64,000 nucleotides of DNA from Diphasiastrum complanatum (GCA_029204225.1 CM055102.1:4643520-4707519); one strand, 5' to 3'; counted from the stretch's first letter, positions 35,301-44,110 are shown. A program made the numbers and translations. The notes: generated by a model from the sequence alone, not told the origin.

Positions 35301-36852
35301 TACTAGCAGTTAAAACTGTGTCAAGCTACGCTAGAATACATTCAATATCTGTGGAGCCCATTGCCATTTGCTAGGTTACATTCTTATGCGTTCTTGTATA
35401 GAAATTACATCAGCAAAAGAGTTTTCGCCAGCTCTTAAAGCCAAGTGTGAAATCACCTGACTCAGAAATATTTGATTAGTACGAAAAGCCAAGCTCAAAA
35501 GCAGTTTAGAAAATTCATATCAATGATATACATAGATTAAGACAGCTTCAGCAGGTTAAAACTCATGAAAGAGGGTCTTTTCAGTACTGTTTAGGAGTGG
35601 AAGGTGGAGGCAGAATCGATTGGATTTCCATTTTTTTTTCCCACTATATGGTATAGGCATGAGGAAGTTTTGTGCAGCAGAATTCTCGAGAACTGCTAGC
35701 TAAGGCTGCCACTTTCCTAGATTCAATCATTTTTTCATTTGGCAGTCCTACTTCATAGAAAGCTATGATGTGCTTTAAGGAAAGATATAATATGCCTCAA
35801 GGAAAGCTTTGATGGATCATGATATGCTGAAGATATTAAGGACTATAGGCAAAAGTTTGGAATCTTAGAAACCATTTCTCTCTGGTCGTTATTTTTCCCA
35901 TTATGGCATGATTATGCATGGCGCTATATGACTCTGATCAAATCTCTGGGCATATGTTCTGATTGTCTGTCAAACCGGGCTCGTACAAGCTCATTTTTCA
36001 AGAAAATGACTTTTGGGTTGTGACATTGGGTTTCACTTTGGTATTCTTAGGATTGTATAATTCTGCGTGATTTGGATAGTGATTGTCACTTACTAAGTCT
36101 CAAACTTAATACTCAAAATCATTTCACTTGAGAGGACTTTTGTTGATCTCATAGTCTTTTACTGTTCTAGGGTAGCCATTTCTATCAAATGTTGAAGTCA
36201 ATGTTGCCACGTATGTATGGGACCTTATCTGTTGGAAGTATATGATCGTCAGACATACCTTTTCCTGATTTTGTATTTGGATCATCAGAGATTGGTCCAA
36301 CATCAACCAACTCAGTATCCTACCTCAGAAGAACTTAGCATTGGGAAGATCAAGTTTAAAGCCTTTGACCTTGGTGGTCACCAAATTGCGCGCAGAGTCT
36401 GGAAAGATTATTATGCCAAGGTAAGGATAGTTTTACCTGAAACAGGTCAATGGATCTTTCATTTGCATTTTTACAAGAATCTGCTATGCAACGAAGCTAG
36501 TCAGTTTGACAGCCATGCGTGCTTTTTCCAGGTTGATGGCATCATTTATTTGGTTGATGCTGCAGACAAAGAGAGGTTTTCGGAATCTAAGAAGGAGCTT
36601 GATGCCCTTCTTTCTGACGATTCACTTGCTCAAGTGCCATTTTTGATCCTTGGAAACAAGATTGACATTCCATATGCTGCCTCAGAGGATGAACTTCGTT
36701 ATTACTTGGGTATGACAAACTATACAACAGGCAAGGGAAAAGTCAACCTAGCAGATAGTAGCATGAGGCCTGTAGAAGTCTTTATGTGTAGTATTGTGCG
36801 GAAAATGGGGTATGGTGATGGCTTCAAGTGGCTGTCTCAGTATCTTAAGTAA
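14515..36852 (+). CDS. SAR1: Small COPII GTPase SAR1
   Basis: Sar1 is the Arf-family GTPase that, in its GTP form, inserts its N-terminal helix into the ER membrane and recruits Sec23/24 to form COPII vesicles. The CDS joins 14515-14643, 36289-36420 and 36532-36852 (43, 44 and 106 codons), with GT...AG introns in phase 0. The product is 193 residues, the family length. The N-terminal amphipathic [17 protein letters not shown] is present. Motifs are GLDNAGKT (27-34), the PTSEEL switch I region (54-59), DLGGHQ (70-75) with the GTPase-activating His at 74, NKID (129-132) and the C-terminal [15 protein letters not shown]. All key residues are intact, so the gene is probably functional despite a 21.6-kb first intron. 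Intron 2 is only 111 bp. Nothing else in the window is clearly a host gene. Confidence 0.95.
14905..15030 (-). mobile_element. Short LINE 3'-tail remnant (possible SINE)
   Basis: On the minus strand this ~120-bp stretch matches the last part of the LINE 3' UTR at 24240-24330. Shared blocks are ACGCTCCCATG, ATGTACTC.TTT.GTCTTA and AAGACATT, and both end in a TTTCTTTCTTTCTCTC tail rather than poly(A). No coding sequence is attached. It is either a very short 5'-truncated LINE or a SINE that borrows the LINE tail. Confidence 0.55.
16250..16480. repeat. Cryptic TTAG-rich repeat
   Basis: The stretch is built of irregular repeats of TTAGTAGTTAG, TTAGAACTTAG and their near-complements. A similar block lies at 26060-26215 inside the younger hAT, and a short one near 28428. 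No coding potential. Confidence 0.7.
16900..17690. repeat. Degenerate tandem repeat cluster
   Basis: Several short units are repeated. ATCTGACGG...GGTGGGGGTGGGC occurs near 16915-16960 and GACATCGCGAGCAAAC twice at 17150-17180. CCATCGTGAGGGCAGGC occurs three times at 17200-17290. CTCTACAGGTTCAAC/ CTCTATGTACAGGTTCAACA occurs about five times at 17360-17455. CAGATCTGAATG plus CTCAGCAAA.TGCAGCACACAG occurs twice at 17550-17650. Frames across it are open only because of the repeats. A GGGTTTAGGGTTTCA piece at 17053 resembles two plant telomere units but is too short to matter. Confidence 0.6.
18109..18830 (+). pseudogene. pogo/CENP-B-type (Tc1-mariner superfamily) transposase, truncated
   Basis: The frame most likely starts at the Met at 18118 ([18 protein letters not shown]). 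It shows an N-terminal helix-turn-helix ([21 protein letters not shown]), then a CENP-B-type DNA-binding domain ([22 protein letters not shown]...[13 protein letters not shown]). The DDE nuclease begins with the first catalytic Asp in [17 protein letters not shown] and continues past a TAG at 18724-18726 as [18 protein letters not shown]. Homology fades near 18830, so the second and third catalytic acidic residues are missing. It cannot be active. A minus-strand LINE begins ~110 bp later and may have caused the truncation. Confidence 0.8.
18937..21520 (-). pseudogene. LINE ORF2: endonuclease and reverse transcriptase, 3'-truncated
   Basis: Read on the minus strand, an APE-type endonuclease comes first: [12 protein letters not shown] (about 21490), [19 protein letters not shown] (about 21050) and LSDHSFLSF (about 20720). 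A linker typical of LINEs follows ([28 protein letters not shown]; 20300-20500). The reverse transcriptase is next: [47 protein letters not shown] and the catalytic [10 protein letters not shown] (about 19670-19700). Several frameshifts break the endonuclease and linker. The RT is open over 399 codons (18914-20113). Similarity to the second LINE copy stops at FIYRAY (18937), so the C-terminal zinc region is lost, which is unusual because LINEs are normally truncated at the 5' end. Confidence 0.85.
21530..22716 (-). pseudogene. LINE ORF1 (proline-rich, coiled coil, RRM-like)
   Basis: The first part (22039-22701) starts at the Met at 22701 ([12 protein letters not shown]). It has a Pro/Ser/Ala-rich region, then a coiled coil ([34 protein letters not shown], residues ~165-200). 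After a frameshift the next part (21816-22091) has [10 protein letters not shown] and [20 protein letters not shown] third piece (21559-21759) reads [18 protein letters not shown]...[10 protein letters not shown], which resembles the RRM-like domain of LINE ORF1 proteins. ORF1 proteins coat LINE RNA as nucleic-acid chaperones. Position directly upstream of the endonuclease supports the call. Confidence 0.7.
22717..23640 (-). other. Probable LINE 5' UTR with short repeats
   Basis: There is no gene here. The stretch upstream of LINE ORF1 is rich in repeated AGCTCA/TGCTCA words (23300-23540), with TTGAAGTG(C/T)GAT repeated near 23437 and 23493. It is likely the LINE 5' UTR, but the 5' end of the element cannot be located. 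Confidence 0.35.
23640..23767. repeat. CCATCGC/GGGAGGGAGG repeats followed by (GA)n
   Basis: Three units like GCCATCGCTGGGAGGGAG occur at 23650-23720, followed by an uninterrupted (GA)n tract at about 23718-23767. The units resemble the CCATCGTGAGGGCAGGC repeats near 17200-17290. Confidence 0.7.
23768..24008 (+). pseudogene. Left part of an older hAT transposase
   Basis: At about 23781-23840 the + strand reads [21 protein letters not shown], which aligns with [20 protein letters not shown] in the younger hAT exon 2. The sequence just before 24009 continues, through a stop, into the [13 protein letters not shown] motif found on the far side of the younger hAT (29704 onward). The younger element therefore sits inside this older one. 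Confidence 0.6.
24001..24008 (+). other. Target-site duplication of the younger hAT, left copy
   Basis: CTCCATAG lies directly before the terminal CAAGGTTGCATC. An exact copy follows the other end at 29704-29711. Eight base pairs is the length expected for hAT elements. Confidence 0.9.
24140..24239. repeat. (GA)n with (GAAA)n end, next to the LINE 3' tail
   Basis: An uninterrupted GA tract (about 24149-24225) grades into four GAAA units (to 24240). On the minus strand this is the 3' tail of the LINE fragment that follows. A similar TTTC/CT tail occurs at 14905. Confidence 0.85.
24240..25523 (-). pseudogene. LINE ORF2 C-terminal part, 5'-truncated copy
   Basis: This copy begins inside the thumb region ([21 protein letters not shown]). 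It overlaps the first LINE copy for about 110 residues, then continues where that copy stops. The open frame 24463-25230 (255 codons) contains the C-terminal zinc motif [20 protein letters not shown]. Its tail reads [18 protein letters not shown], and the protein ends [10 protein letters not shown]. The first of these fits a PCNA-interacting (PIP) box, Q-x-x-I-x-x-F-F. A stop or frameshift lies near 25274. The 3' UTR (24240-24462) has a (GTAGA)4 repeat at 24428-24450. The family is a LINE with an APE endonuclease, and this fragment is not autonomous. Confidence 0.85.
25524..26000. repeat. Long cryptic TG/CA repeat
   Basis: About 480 bp consist mostly of TGTGTG runs broken by AGAGAG, TGCACTG and TGATATT words. 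Open frames on both strands here are repeat artefacts. It lies between the LINE fragment and the hAT transposase. Confidence 0.85.
26060..26322. repeat. TTAG-rich block followed by (GT)n(GA)n
   Basis: 26060-26215 is made of TTAGAAGTTAG/TTAGAACTTAG words like those at 16250. It is followed by (GT)n at 26236-26251 and (GA)n at 26252-26321, ending seven bases before the hAT transposase ATG. Confidence 0.8.
26329..29566 (+). pseudogene. hAT transposase (BED zinc finger, DUF659, C-terminal dimerisation), multi-exon
   Basis: The ATG at 26329 starts a BED zinc finger ([14 protein letters not shown]...CKYCHQSY...RIRAHLLRL...C; residues 8-58). Approximate exons are 26329-26578, 26720-27228, 27558-27753, ~27993-28256, ~28494-28780, ~28906-29166 and ~29336-29566. 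Later motifs are [20 protein letters not shown] (DUF659, first acidic residue), [13 protein letters not shown] with [15 protein letters not shown] (RNase H-like core), [16 protein letters not shown], and the C-terminal dimerisation motif [23 protein letters not shown] at 27712-27714 follows GEYLFSHI, a TAG lies near 28559, and the frame shifts near 29060. Some splice phases do not agree, and the exon at 27993 lacks a clear AG. The protein is therefore probably not made intact. Confidence 0.8.
28391..28426. repeat. Heptamer repeat (CTTGACT)4
   Basis: Four exact tandem copies of CTTGACT plus a partial copy lie in an intron of the hAT transposase. Confidence 0.8.
29704..30830 (+). pseudogene. 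Right part of the older hAT
   Basis: The sequence begins with the second CTCCATAG copy and encodes [21 protein letters not shown]...[11 protein letters not shown], a diverged form of the younger hAT exon 2. It continues with [29 protein letters not shown] (30070-30170), [14 protein letters not shown] (30353-30400) and an acidic tail, [20 protein letters not shown], followed by a basic RRRARRIR ending at about 30818. Stops and intron-like gaps are frequent. No TIR was found for this older copy. Confidence 0.7.
31165..31900. repeat. Degenerate ~150-bp tandem repeat
   Basis: Two related units start near 31165 and 31316. Each contains an ACTAGTA.A.G.ACATC block, TTACAAAGAATA and GCCCATGTTGACAATT. 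More diverged pieces, such as CAACATGGACACCA(T/C), continue to about 31560, and TCCATA...GCTCATA words continue to 31900. No coding potential is visible. Confidence 0.55.
31984..32701 (-). mobile_element. 3' LTR of Copia element E
   Basis: On the minus strand it begins TGAAAAATCAAAAGC (32701) after the polypurine tract CTTAGGAGGAGTT (32702-32714) and ends near GAAAATTTCACA (31984), about 718 bp. A CACGTG core lies at 31995-32000. No second LTR was found in the window. Confidence 0.6.
32715..33022 (-). pseudogene. Copia element E RNase H C-terminal part
   Basis: On the minus strand a degraded RNase H end reads [19 protein letters not shown], then a frameshift, then [19 protein letters not shown] and [13 protein letters not shown]. 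It is joined directly to Gag at 33022/33023. Protease, integrase and reverse transcriptase are absent. Confidence 0.75.
33023..33658 (-). pseudogene. Copia element E Gag
   Basis: A 211-codon open frame starts [21 protein letters not shown] at 33658 and covers the UBN2 Gag ([55 protein letters not shown]). It is related to the gags of A and D. It ends at [11 protein letters not shown], before any zinc knuckle, where RNase H sequence begins. The uninterrupted frame suggests the deletion derivative is fairly young or was mobilised by other copies. The leader (33659-34270) has a CACACGTG site at 34234, but no primer-binding site or 5' LTR was found, so the 5' end is missing. Confidence 0.8.
34271..36288 (+). 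other. Distal part of SAR1 intron 1, no feature recognised
   Basis: AT-rich sequence with only short random frames. The last 60 bp have the pyrimidine stretch and the CAG acceptor before SAR1 exon 2. Confidence 0.5.
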
Positions 36853-38384
36853 TTATTCTCCTTCGAGAAGGGTCTTTTTGAAGTAGCAAAGTGAAGCACT
36901 GGATACAGAACTTGACTAGTATTTGAAATCATTGTCACAGTGGGCAATTGAGCTTACTGTGTGATAGAGTGGGTTTCCGTGGTTAATTTGAGTCTGCAGT
37001 AATTATTTGTGTCAGGTGCGTAATCTGGCAGATTTTTGCTTGGTTCAAAGATTGCAGATACTCTTTCTTACACTCTCCACCTTTAGTGGATGCAGTTGTC
37101 AACTACATACATAATTGTTTGTGCCACTTTGCATTAGTTGGTTTTATAGCATTCAACTCAAATAAATTTTCCTAGTCCTATGGTCTGCCTGGTTTTTCTT
37201 TTGCATAGCATTCAACTGAATTCTATCTAATTCTATGGTCTACCTGGTTTTTCTTTTGCATTTGATCCCTGCCAAAATGTCATAGAGTCTGCCAGTTTTT
37301 TGAAATTTTCTCCATCGTGCATGTGCTGTAGCTGTGGATTGTACTCTTGCTCGCAGTGCATGGTATTTCCTAAATGTATCATTATGGTCTTCATATAACA
37401 TTTATCCTGGAACTTGGGGAGGCTGTACTTCCTTTTGGACTTTTCAGTTGATGATTGTTTTGAAAGTATTTATAATTTGACAGGCTTAGTAAAAGTGGTA
37501 TAGCAAGGGATATTGCTCAATTAACTGCATGCCAACCTTTTTCATGCGTGGACGTTGGCTGTCCTAGTGGACCAACTAAAGATGACTTGAGATCACTATA
37601 TGCATTTTCTTTTTCAGGAACATAACAGACATTATTCAAAACTATAGTTTAATTTCTGTATAGATGATATACACAATGTACACCATGTTAGATACCTGTA
37701 GTTAATAGGTGTTGTACTAAGGCTTCAACCTAGCAATGTCTTCAATTATGGCACAGGTGCCATATGAAATAAAGCAATACAGAATAATCCATTATCCAAG
37801 TATAGAATAGGTGGCATCCAAACCATTACATCTATATGGTTGGATCTCACGAAGGTAGAAAAAAGTTGGTGTTTGCGCTCTATGTATCTTTCATAAGCAT
37901 CTATACCAAAAGAAGTAGTTCAACATAATACAAATCATGTTACTTAATCAAATTTTTTGTTTAGCTTAAAAAATTAAAAACATGAAGTTTCTATTATGAT
38001 CTAAATGGGTTGAAATTAATGCTAGATAATTCACACATTAATGCATGTCTAGATAGTTCATCTACCTTCTCATATCTATATAGATCTTGGTAGCAATAAA
38101 GATGGGCTTCCTGGAAGAAATTCACTCATTATTTTTAAATACGTGGTAGACTATCCAGGTAACTAACATGTAGTCATTTCGATTGATTCTTCAATTGATG
38201 GCTTGCTTTCCTCAAAGGCAAGATTGGCATCATATTCTGTCAACGGCTGAAGTTGCTCAAGTTGCTCATCCACTGATGTTTGGGCTTTAATGGAGCTCCC
38301 ATTAATTTAAACTATGAAAGCTTGCATGAGTGCAACATTTATGGATAGTTTGTTTCTTTCCTCTTGCTTTCTTCGCTTTCCTCT
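36853..38384 (+). other. SAR1 3' UTR and downstream spacer
   Basis: The sequence after the SAR1 stop is AT-rich. A possible AATAAA signal lies at about 37160. A ~58-bp tandem duplication occurs at 37146-37204 and 37205-37260 (ATAGCATTCAACT...TTTTTCTTTTGC), diverged at a few positions. No further gene is visible up to 38384. Confidence 0.5.
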
Positions 38385-38420
38385 CTCTCTCTCTATGTGT
38401 GTGTGTGTGTGTGTGTGTTT
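38385..38420. repeat. Microsatellite (CT)n(GT)n
   Basis: CTCTCTCTCTCTATGTGTGTGTGTG lies here. The following 38421-40357 is AT-rich, and I see nothing else in it. Confidence 0.85.
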
Positions 38421-40357
38421 TTAAACCTAGCAAAACTAAGCAAAATTCGCAACTTAACATTACATAAATAAATCAGTTCGTAATGTTTTCGTATAGTAAT
38501 CCTCCTTAACAAGTTTATACAACAGATTGAGGAGAATAAGCTCACCTGCATCCATCCACAACAACAACCGTGTTAGGACAAGGAAATCATTTGTGGGAAC
38601 TACAGGTGTCTACACTTATTCTTAGTTGTTATCCATGTCGCAATTTGATGTAAAAAACTGCGAATTAAGGATAATAAAGTAAGAAGTATAAATAATAGCT
38701 TTTATTTCATACTATTTACAAACTTTTCTCAACTTTTTTCAACCTCTTCTCCCATGCTTCCGATATCATTCATAATATTTAGGTAATTGCCCATCACCAT
38801 TATAGCAATGTAAAAAAGTGGCCAAATATTATCGGTAATAAAGAAATTAGTAAAGTACTAGTAATTTGACGATATAACTAGAAAGGGACTAGAAGAACCC
38901 AAAGTTCCTCAAAGCCTCTTAAAATCCACTAGTTATAGTCTGTGCATAGTCACTTCTCACTGACTACTATCAAAGTACCTCGTTTTGCTTCCCAAGTAAG
39001 TTTATTAATTAGCAAACAATGTCTATTTCGATAACCTGCATGTAAACCATAATCATAATAGAAAAATATGTCCTTTTTTCACAATTCATGCAACATAGGA
39101 CCTCCCATGTACATTTATATCATCAATATATCATAGTACAGCCCTTATTGCTTCGTACATATCCCACAACTTTTACTTATATCAGTAGAATGTGCGGGTT
39201 TCAAGAGACACTAAAATTATAAAATTATATGGCTTGTATTGCATGACTTCATTGAGCACCATATAATTTTACAAAATATAAAATACACACCCATTTTGTA
39301 TGACCATTTAGATTAAGTGTATAATCAAATGCTATATGATTGATATGAGCATTCGAGTACGTTTTAACCTCAGCTCAATGTACTCATATGTACTTCAGTC
39401 CACCAACAATATCTATTGTATGGTCTTCTTGGTTATCAGAATAGAAAGGGTGATAACCACATACTGCAATAAGTTTATATATTTTTTATGAAGTAACGTC
39501 TTGCTTCAATAGAAAACCTTAATCTGTATACTGCAATATATAGGGCATCAACTATGTTTATAATAGGCAAGTCTCATTTCTTAACCATTTTTCAGAACTT
39601 GTTTAACTTTGTATAATATAACTTGCATTTTGAGTTTTTTTTATGGAACTCTGACCATTGTTCCTTAATGCCAATTTAACATAAAGTAGTACGTGAAGTA
39701 ATGTAAAAATAGCTACAATAGAAAGAACATCTTATTCCAAGGCCTGTAGTAGTCAAAATCAGAAAATGTACATTGACTATTTGCATTATACAGTCTATTT
39801 TTGAATTCTATGAATACAATTTAGTCTGAAAAGAACAACAACAAAATTGCTAGCACTGCCATATGCCAAATTCTAACTGTCGAATCATGTTATTCAAAAC
39901 CATGATCATTTGCCACGTGGCCAAAATAGTAACATATTTGAAAGCAGACGTCATAAGTCCATAGAAACGTATAATTTTTAGACAGGGTTCTACATGTATG
40001 TATGGGTAGCATACCCTGAATCATGAAAGTCAACAAAAAAACCAAAACCCTTTCACACTTTTTTCAAGGCACACAAAAATCTATTTCTTTAACTTGCTAT
40101 TCAGAAGTCATCTATCAAATAGCACATTTTTTGTGCTCAGAAATCTACCGTAAAAATTTTTTTCCTGAAAATATCCACAACAGATTTGTGCCTTGGAAAA
40201 CACAACATATCTAAAATTCAGATCATGTTATTAAGAAACATGACAGTAAAACGCATGGCCTATTGAGTAATATATGTAAATTCCAACGACATAGGTCCAT
40301 AATAAATATACTGCTATAAGTTTACTCAAATGAAATACACGTAGCCAATTGCACTAT

Positions 40358-40735
40358 CATTAGAGGAGTTCTAAATCCAAAAAAGACCCTTTGTAAAGAT
40401 TCTTTTTATATTTTTTCTCAATTTTTTCTTACACATGGACCAATCAAAACACTCAAATTTGAAATCTACGTAACGTAACATTTTGAGTCCACATTTTGAT
40501 TCCACACTAAAAATGGCATAACTTTTTAGTGGTAAGTCCGAATTTAGCGGAGTTTGGTGCATTGGAAGGCGCTCGACAAGGGCTTTCCAATGACATGTTA
40601 GATGACATACTTTTGAGCTACGATTAAAAAGTTATGGCAAGTCAAAACTATTAGTGCTATAATATTTTAATAATATAAACTACATCTTGCACGAATTCTT
40701 AAAGGGTCTTTTTGGAACTCAAAACTCCTCTAATG
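40358..40735. mobile_element. MITE-like element with ~43-bp inverted ends
   Basis: The left end begins CATTAGAGGAGTT and has CCAAAAAAGACCCTTTG. The right end, read on the opposite strand, begins CATTAGAGGAGTTTTGAG and has CCAAAAAGACCCTTTAAG. The arms agree over about 43 bp with a few mismatches and indels. The 378-bp element is AT-rich and non-coding, and holds the internal motif GGAAGGCGCTCGACAAGGGCTTTCC. No clear target-site duplication could be assigned, so the superfamily is open. Confidence 0.65.
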
Positions 40736-40789
40736 CATCATAATTTTGTAATAACATATAAACAGTAAACATCCAGCAGTTCTTTTTAT

Positions 40790-41690
40790 AACAACTTACA
40801 AAAGAGAAGAAGGTAAACCAATAAGGAATAAACTTTTTTTCAAAAATCTACAAACACAAAAAAGACACAGTCTAAAAACAAAATCTGTAGCAGAAAATCA
40901 TTCATAAACAGAAAAAAAGCAAAAACATAATGCAACAACACTAGCTAAAATGAAGTCATCAAAAAAGCAAAAAAGGTCTAAAACAGAAAAACTACCGCAC
41001 AGTCAATCAGAACATAAAAATAGAAAGCTAGACGCTAAGACAAAGGAAGGCCAAAAAACTTAAACCAAGAGCTAAAAGCAAAAACAAACAAAGCAGACAG
41101 CAAACCGCTGAGCAGAACCAAACTAACGTCAGCAGCAGACCACTGCAAGCCAAAAACACTGACAGAGAACATAAAAAGACTCCCAATCACAAAGCGAAAA
41201 AAACCAAGGAACAAGAAACGAGAGAGAGAGAAAGAAAGAAAAACAGAAAAACATCATACCAAAAAGCCAAAACAAAAGAGAGACTTCAAACAAGGAAAAT
41301 CACAAACAACCAACAACAAAGGCACATAAAAACGAAGGAAACAACATAAAGGAAAACAAACAAACTACAGAGAATAACCTAAACATAAGTCCAAAAAACG
41401 AAGTCAAATACAAAGCTTTCAACAAAGCAACGAGAGAACCTGAGAAAACCAGAGAACGCAAAGGACCAACCTTAACAATAGCCATAATTGAAGCCACCCA
41501 GAAGAAGAAGGAAGAGAACTACCATGCAGCCAGCAACCAAATCGCAGCCAACAACAGAGGACACAAGAAACCACCAGAAGCAGAAAACCATAGCAAACCG
41601 CACAGAGCAGAGGAGAGATGCTCCACCAAAAGCACCATACCACTGAATGAGAAGAAAAGCACAGCAATCCTAGTTAATAAGTGAAAGGGA
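40790..41690. other. A-rich, T-poor strand-skewed block
   Basis: For about 900 bp the + strand is mostly A, C and G-containing A-rich words (for example AAAACAAACAAAGCAGACAGC) with very few T. The minus-strand open frames here (41300-41667), rich in Cys, Leu and Trp, follow from the skew and have no family match I can see. Confidence 0.6.
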
Positions 41691-41707
41691 TTTGGCACCC
41701 TGCGTGT

Positions 41708-42416
41708 GTAAGTCCAACCCGATAATCACATAGTTATTTGATTAGTTACAAGTTAATAAAAACACTTTAGGCCTTTTTGCGGGACTTTTAATGTCGCAGG
41801 GCCTAAATGTCAAGTTAGTCAATAAAATAATGTTCCCACCAAATTTCAATTTAAAATTGGTTCCCTCCATTTATTGAATGGGTTCCCACTCCATTTAAAA
41901 CTTGAATAGTTAGAGAGGTAGGAATTAGCCAATAGGAATTAGGGTGCCCATCTCCTCAATTTCCTATATAAATAAAAATTTCAAATTATTGTCATGTTTT
42001 CATCTTCATTTCAATACACACAGATTGGTCTCTTATGGAATGAATTTGTGAAGGTCCTTGCTCTTTATCGCTTTTTCTCCATCTCTCATGTTTTCTTTGT
42101 ATTTGCTAATTGTGGGATCTGAAGATTATTGGAATTGCTATTTCTTATGCTTTGTGTGAGAGAGAAAGGGAGAGAGAGAAGGGTAAGCTATTATCATTGT
42201 GGATTTAGGGTTAATGGTTGTAATGTTAATTGATAGTGTTAATGGTTGTAGAGTTAATGTGTAGTGTTAATTGTGGATCATCTATGCATGCTAGATTTGA
42301 TTTATGCTATCGCTCTCATGGGATCAGAACCTTCGCGTGACAACTAACTTCATCTCCTTGATGCTTGTGTGCTTGGATCTTGGGTTGAGGATAGGATAGC
42401 AAATAAAGCCACTACA
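41708..42416 (+). mobile_element. 5' LTR of gypsy element G1
   Basis: The likely LTR starts TGTAAGTCCAACCCG and ends AGCCACTACA, just before a gypsy primer-binding site. It has a TATA box within CCTATATAAATAAAA at about 41962-41976. The exact start is uncertain by a few bases because no second LTR copy was found. Confidence 0.6.
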
Positions 42417-42420
42417 ATTT

Positions 42421-42438
42421 TGGCATTGTTGCCAGGGA
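42421..42438 (+). other. Primer-binding site of gypsy G1
   Basis: TGGCATTGTTGCCAGGGA, preceded by ATTT, matches the plant gypsy type TGGCGCCGTTGCCGGGGA (complement of the tRNA-Asp 3' end) with a few changes. The leader to 43540 is A/T-rich with no recognised gene. Confidence 0.7.
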
Positions 42439-43539
42439 GCTATGCCAATTTCTCAGATTGCAGCATGTTTGGATGGATGTTACCTTGCATTAGGCATCTT
42501 GTTTTGGCATGAATAGAATTAAGTTTCATTTTCGGATTAGATTGAGAGTGATTTTGCTTGATTTGAGTGGATCTTGTTGTTTGAAATCTAATCTGATTGT
42601 TGAGTAGGGGAAGCTATTCAGATCACAATTCTTAAGATCCATTTGGATATGAGAAATTGGAAAAAACAACAAAAATCGGTCATTTATGTCAAATTTGAAC
42701 AAAAAGGAGACAAAATTATCATCAGATCTGATAATTGTTTACCCTCTTATGGAAAACTTTCGTCGAATTGCAAACATCTTCAGTTTCACTCACAGAACCT
42801 TCAGATTGAAGGGAGAAGGTTAATTCTTAGCAAATTTGCACAAACATTAGAAAAACCATCAAAAAACACCAAAAAACCATCAATACCCTAAAAAAATACA
42901 GAAAAAAAAACCTTCACCCGATTTATTGTGCATAGCTGTGATTCAAATCTATCTACTGCCAGGTCAACAAAGATTAATAATAGAGGGCCAAAGCGACTGG
43001 TCATCTAGTTGTTGGTAACCTTTTTTGAAAAAGTTTAATACCTTTTTTTTGCAAAAATATCAGAAGAACCTTTGCCAAAGTTTGTGTCAGTCCTAATTAC
43101 TATTTTTGATAATCAGTGAGTTGGGCAAACATTAAGCTTAGGCCATTTGTCATATTGATCTATTTTTGTCAAAAAAGACTCTTTTTTGCAAAAAAAATAG
43201 TATTACCCTTGCAACCTTCGTCGAATTATCTGAGGACTTCTCTAGGTTCTGATCTACCAAATCTAGCCTCTGTCAAAATTTTGAACTATTTTGTTATAAT
43301 TTGATAGTGATTCTGAAAAAAATCTTCATTTTAGTGCCGATCGCTTGATCAAGATCTATTTTTCCAAAAATAAGAAATCTGATTATTTTCAAGTGATAGA
43401 GATTCTAAAGATCTGATCTAATCTGAAATAGAATTTTTGATTGAAAAATCTAGATCCAATCTCATTATCTGATTGACGTAATTTGGAATTATGACTGAAG
43501 GAGGACCAATGAGAAACAGAACCTTATCACCCTTCAAAG

Positions 43540-44110
43540 CAGTATGCTATGTATGCTGTCGCGCAACAACAAGCAGCTAGACAATTGACCAGAGCGCTAC
43601 TTGGATGTTTTGCATGCGGAGAGAATCACAAAGTTGCTGAATGTCCAAATAAGGGGAAGTTTACACCATTTTGTAGAGAATGTAGTTGTGGACATTGTTA
43701 TAAAGATTGTCTTGCAAGAACCAAACCACCACCGGTTACTGCTCCAATGAATATGATTACAATCAAGAAAAGACCAGTAGTTCAACTTGAATCAACTGTA
43801 CCTTTGATGGTTGTTACCAGAGCTCAGAAATAAAAAGAAGTTCTAGTTGATCTAGTACCTATTGAATCTGCACCAACTATAGATATACCTACTACATCAG
43901 GGGTGTATCCGAATCAAAAAGCATAAAAAAAAAGATATCAAGATATGAGGCAGTGGATTAAACAGTTGCAAAAAGAAAAAGCCCAAGAAGCTACTAAAAC
44001 AGCAGCCGAAGTCCATTTTCCATCTATGTCACAAGCAGATCCAAGAACATATGTTAATACATAGTTGCACCATCATGAAGAACCCTTCAAGATGATAGGA
44101 CCTGAAGCAA
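43540..44110 (+). pseudogene. Gypsy G1 Gag C-terminal part with zinc knuckle
   Basis: The frame at 43549-43833 has a zinc knuckle (CFACGENHKVAEC), a second Cys/His group (CRECSCGHCYKDC) and the PLMVVTRAQK motif that ends many plant gypsy gags. After stops it continues as a charged linker to about 44110 (MRQWIKQLQKEKAQEATK). The N-terminal two thirds of Gag are missing. Sequence of the opposite orientation begins at about 44110. Confidence 0.65.

Larger units (their letters stand above)
14644..36288 (+). other. SAR1 intron 1, 21.6 kb, transposon-filled
   Basis: The donor is GAG|GTTCGT and the acceptor ATCATCAG|AGATTGG. They join the codons of SAR1 residues 43 (Glu) and 44 (Arg) without changing the frame. 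About 14644-16250 and 34300-36288 look like unique, AT-rich intron sequence. Most of the rest is LINE, pogo, hAT and Copia material or cryptic repeats. Nothing in 15040-16240 was recognised. Confidence 0.85.

Noticed and set aside
41300-41667. Cys/Trp/Leu-rich small membrane-like proteins on the minus strand
   Set aside because: They arise from strong A-rich strand skew; no start context or family motif.
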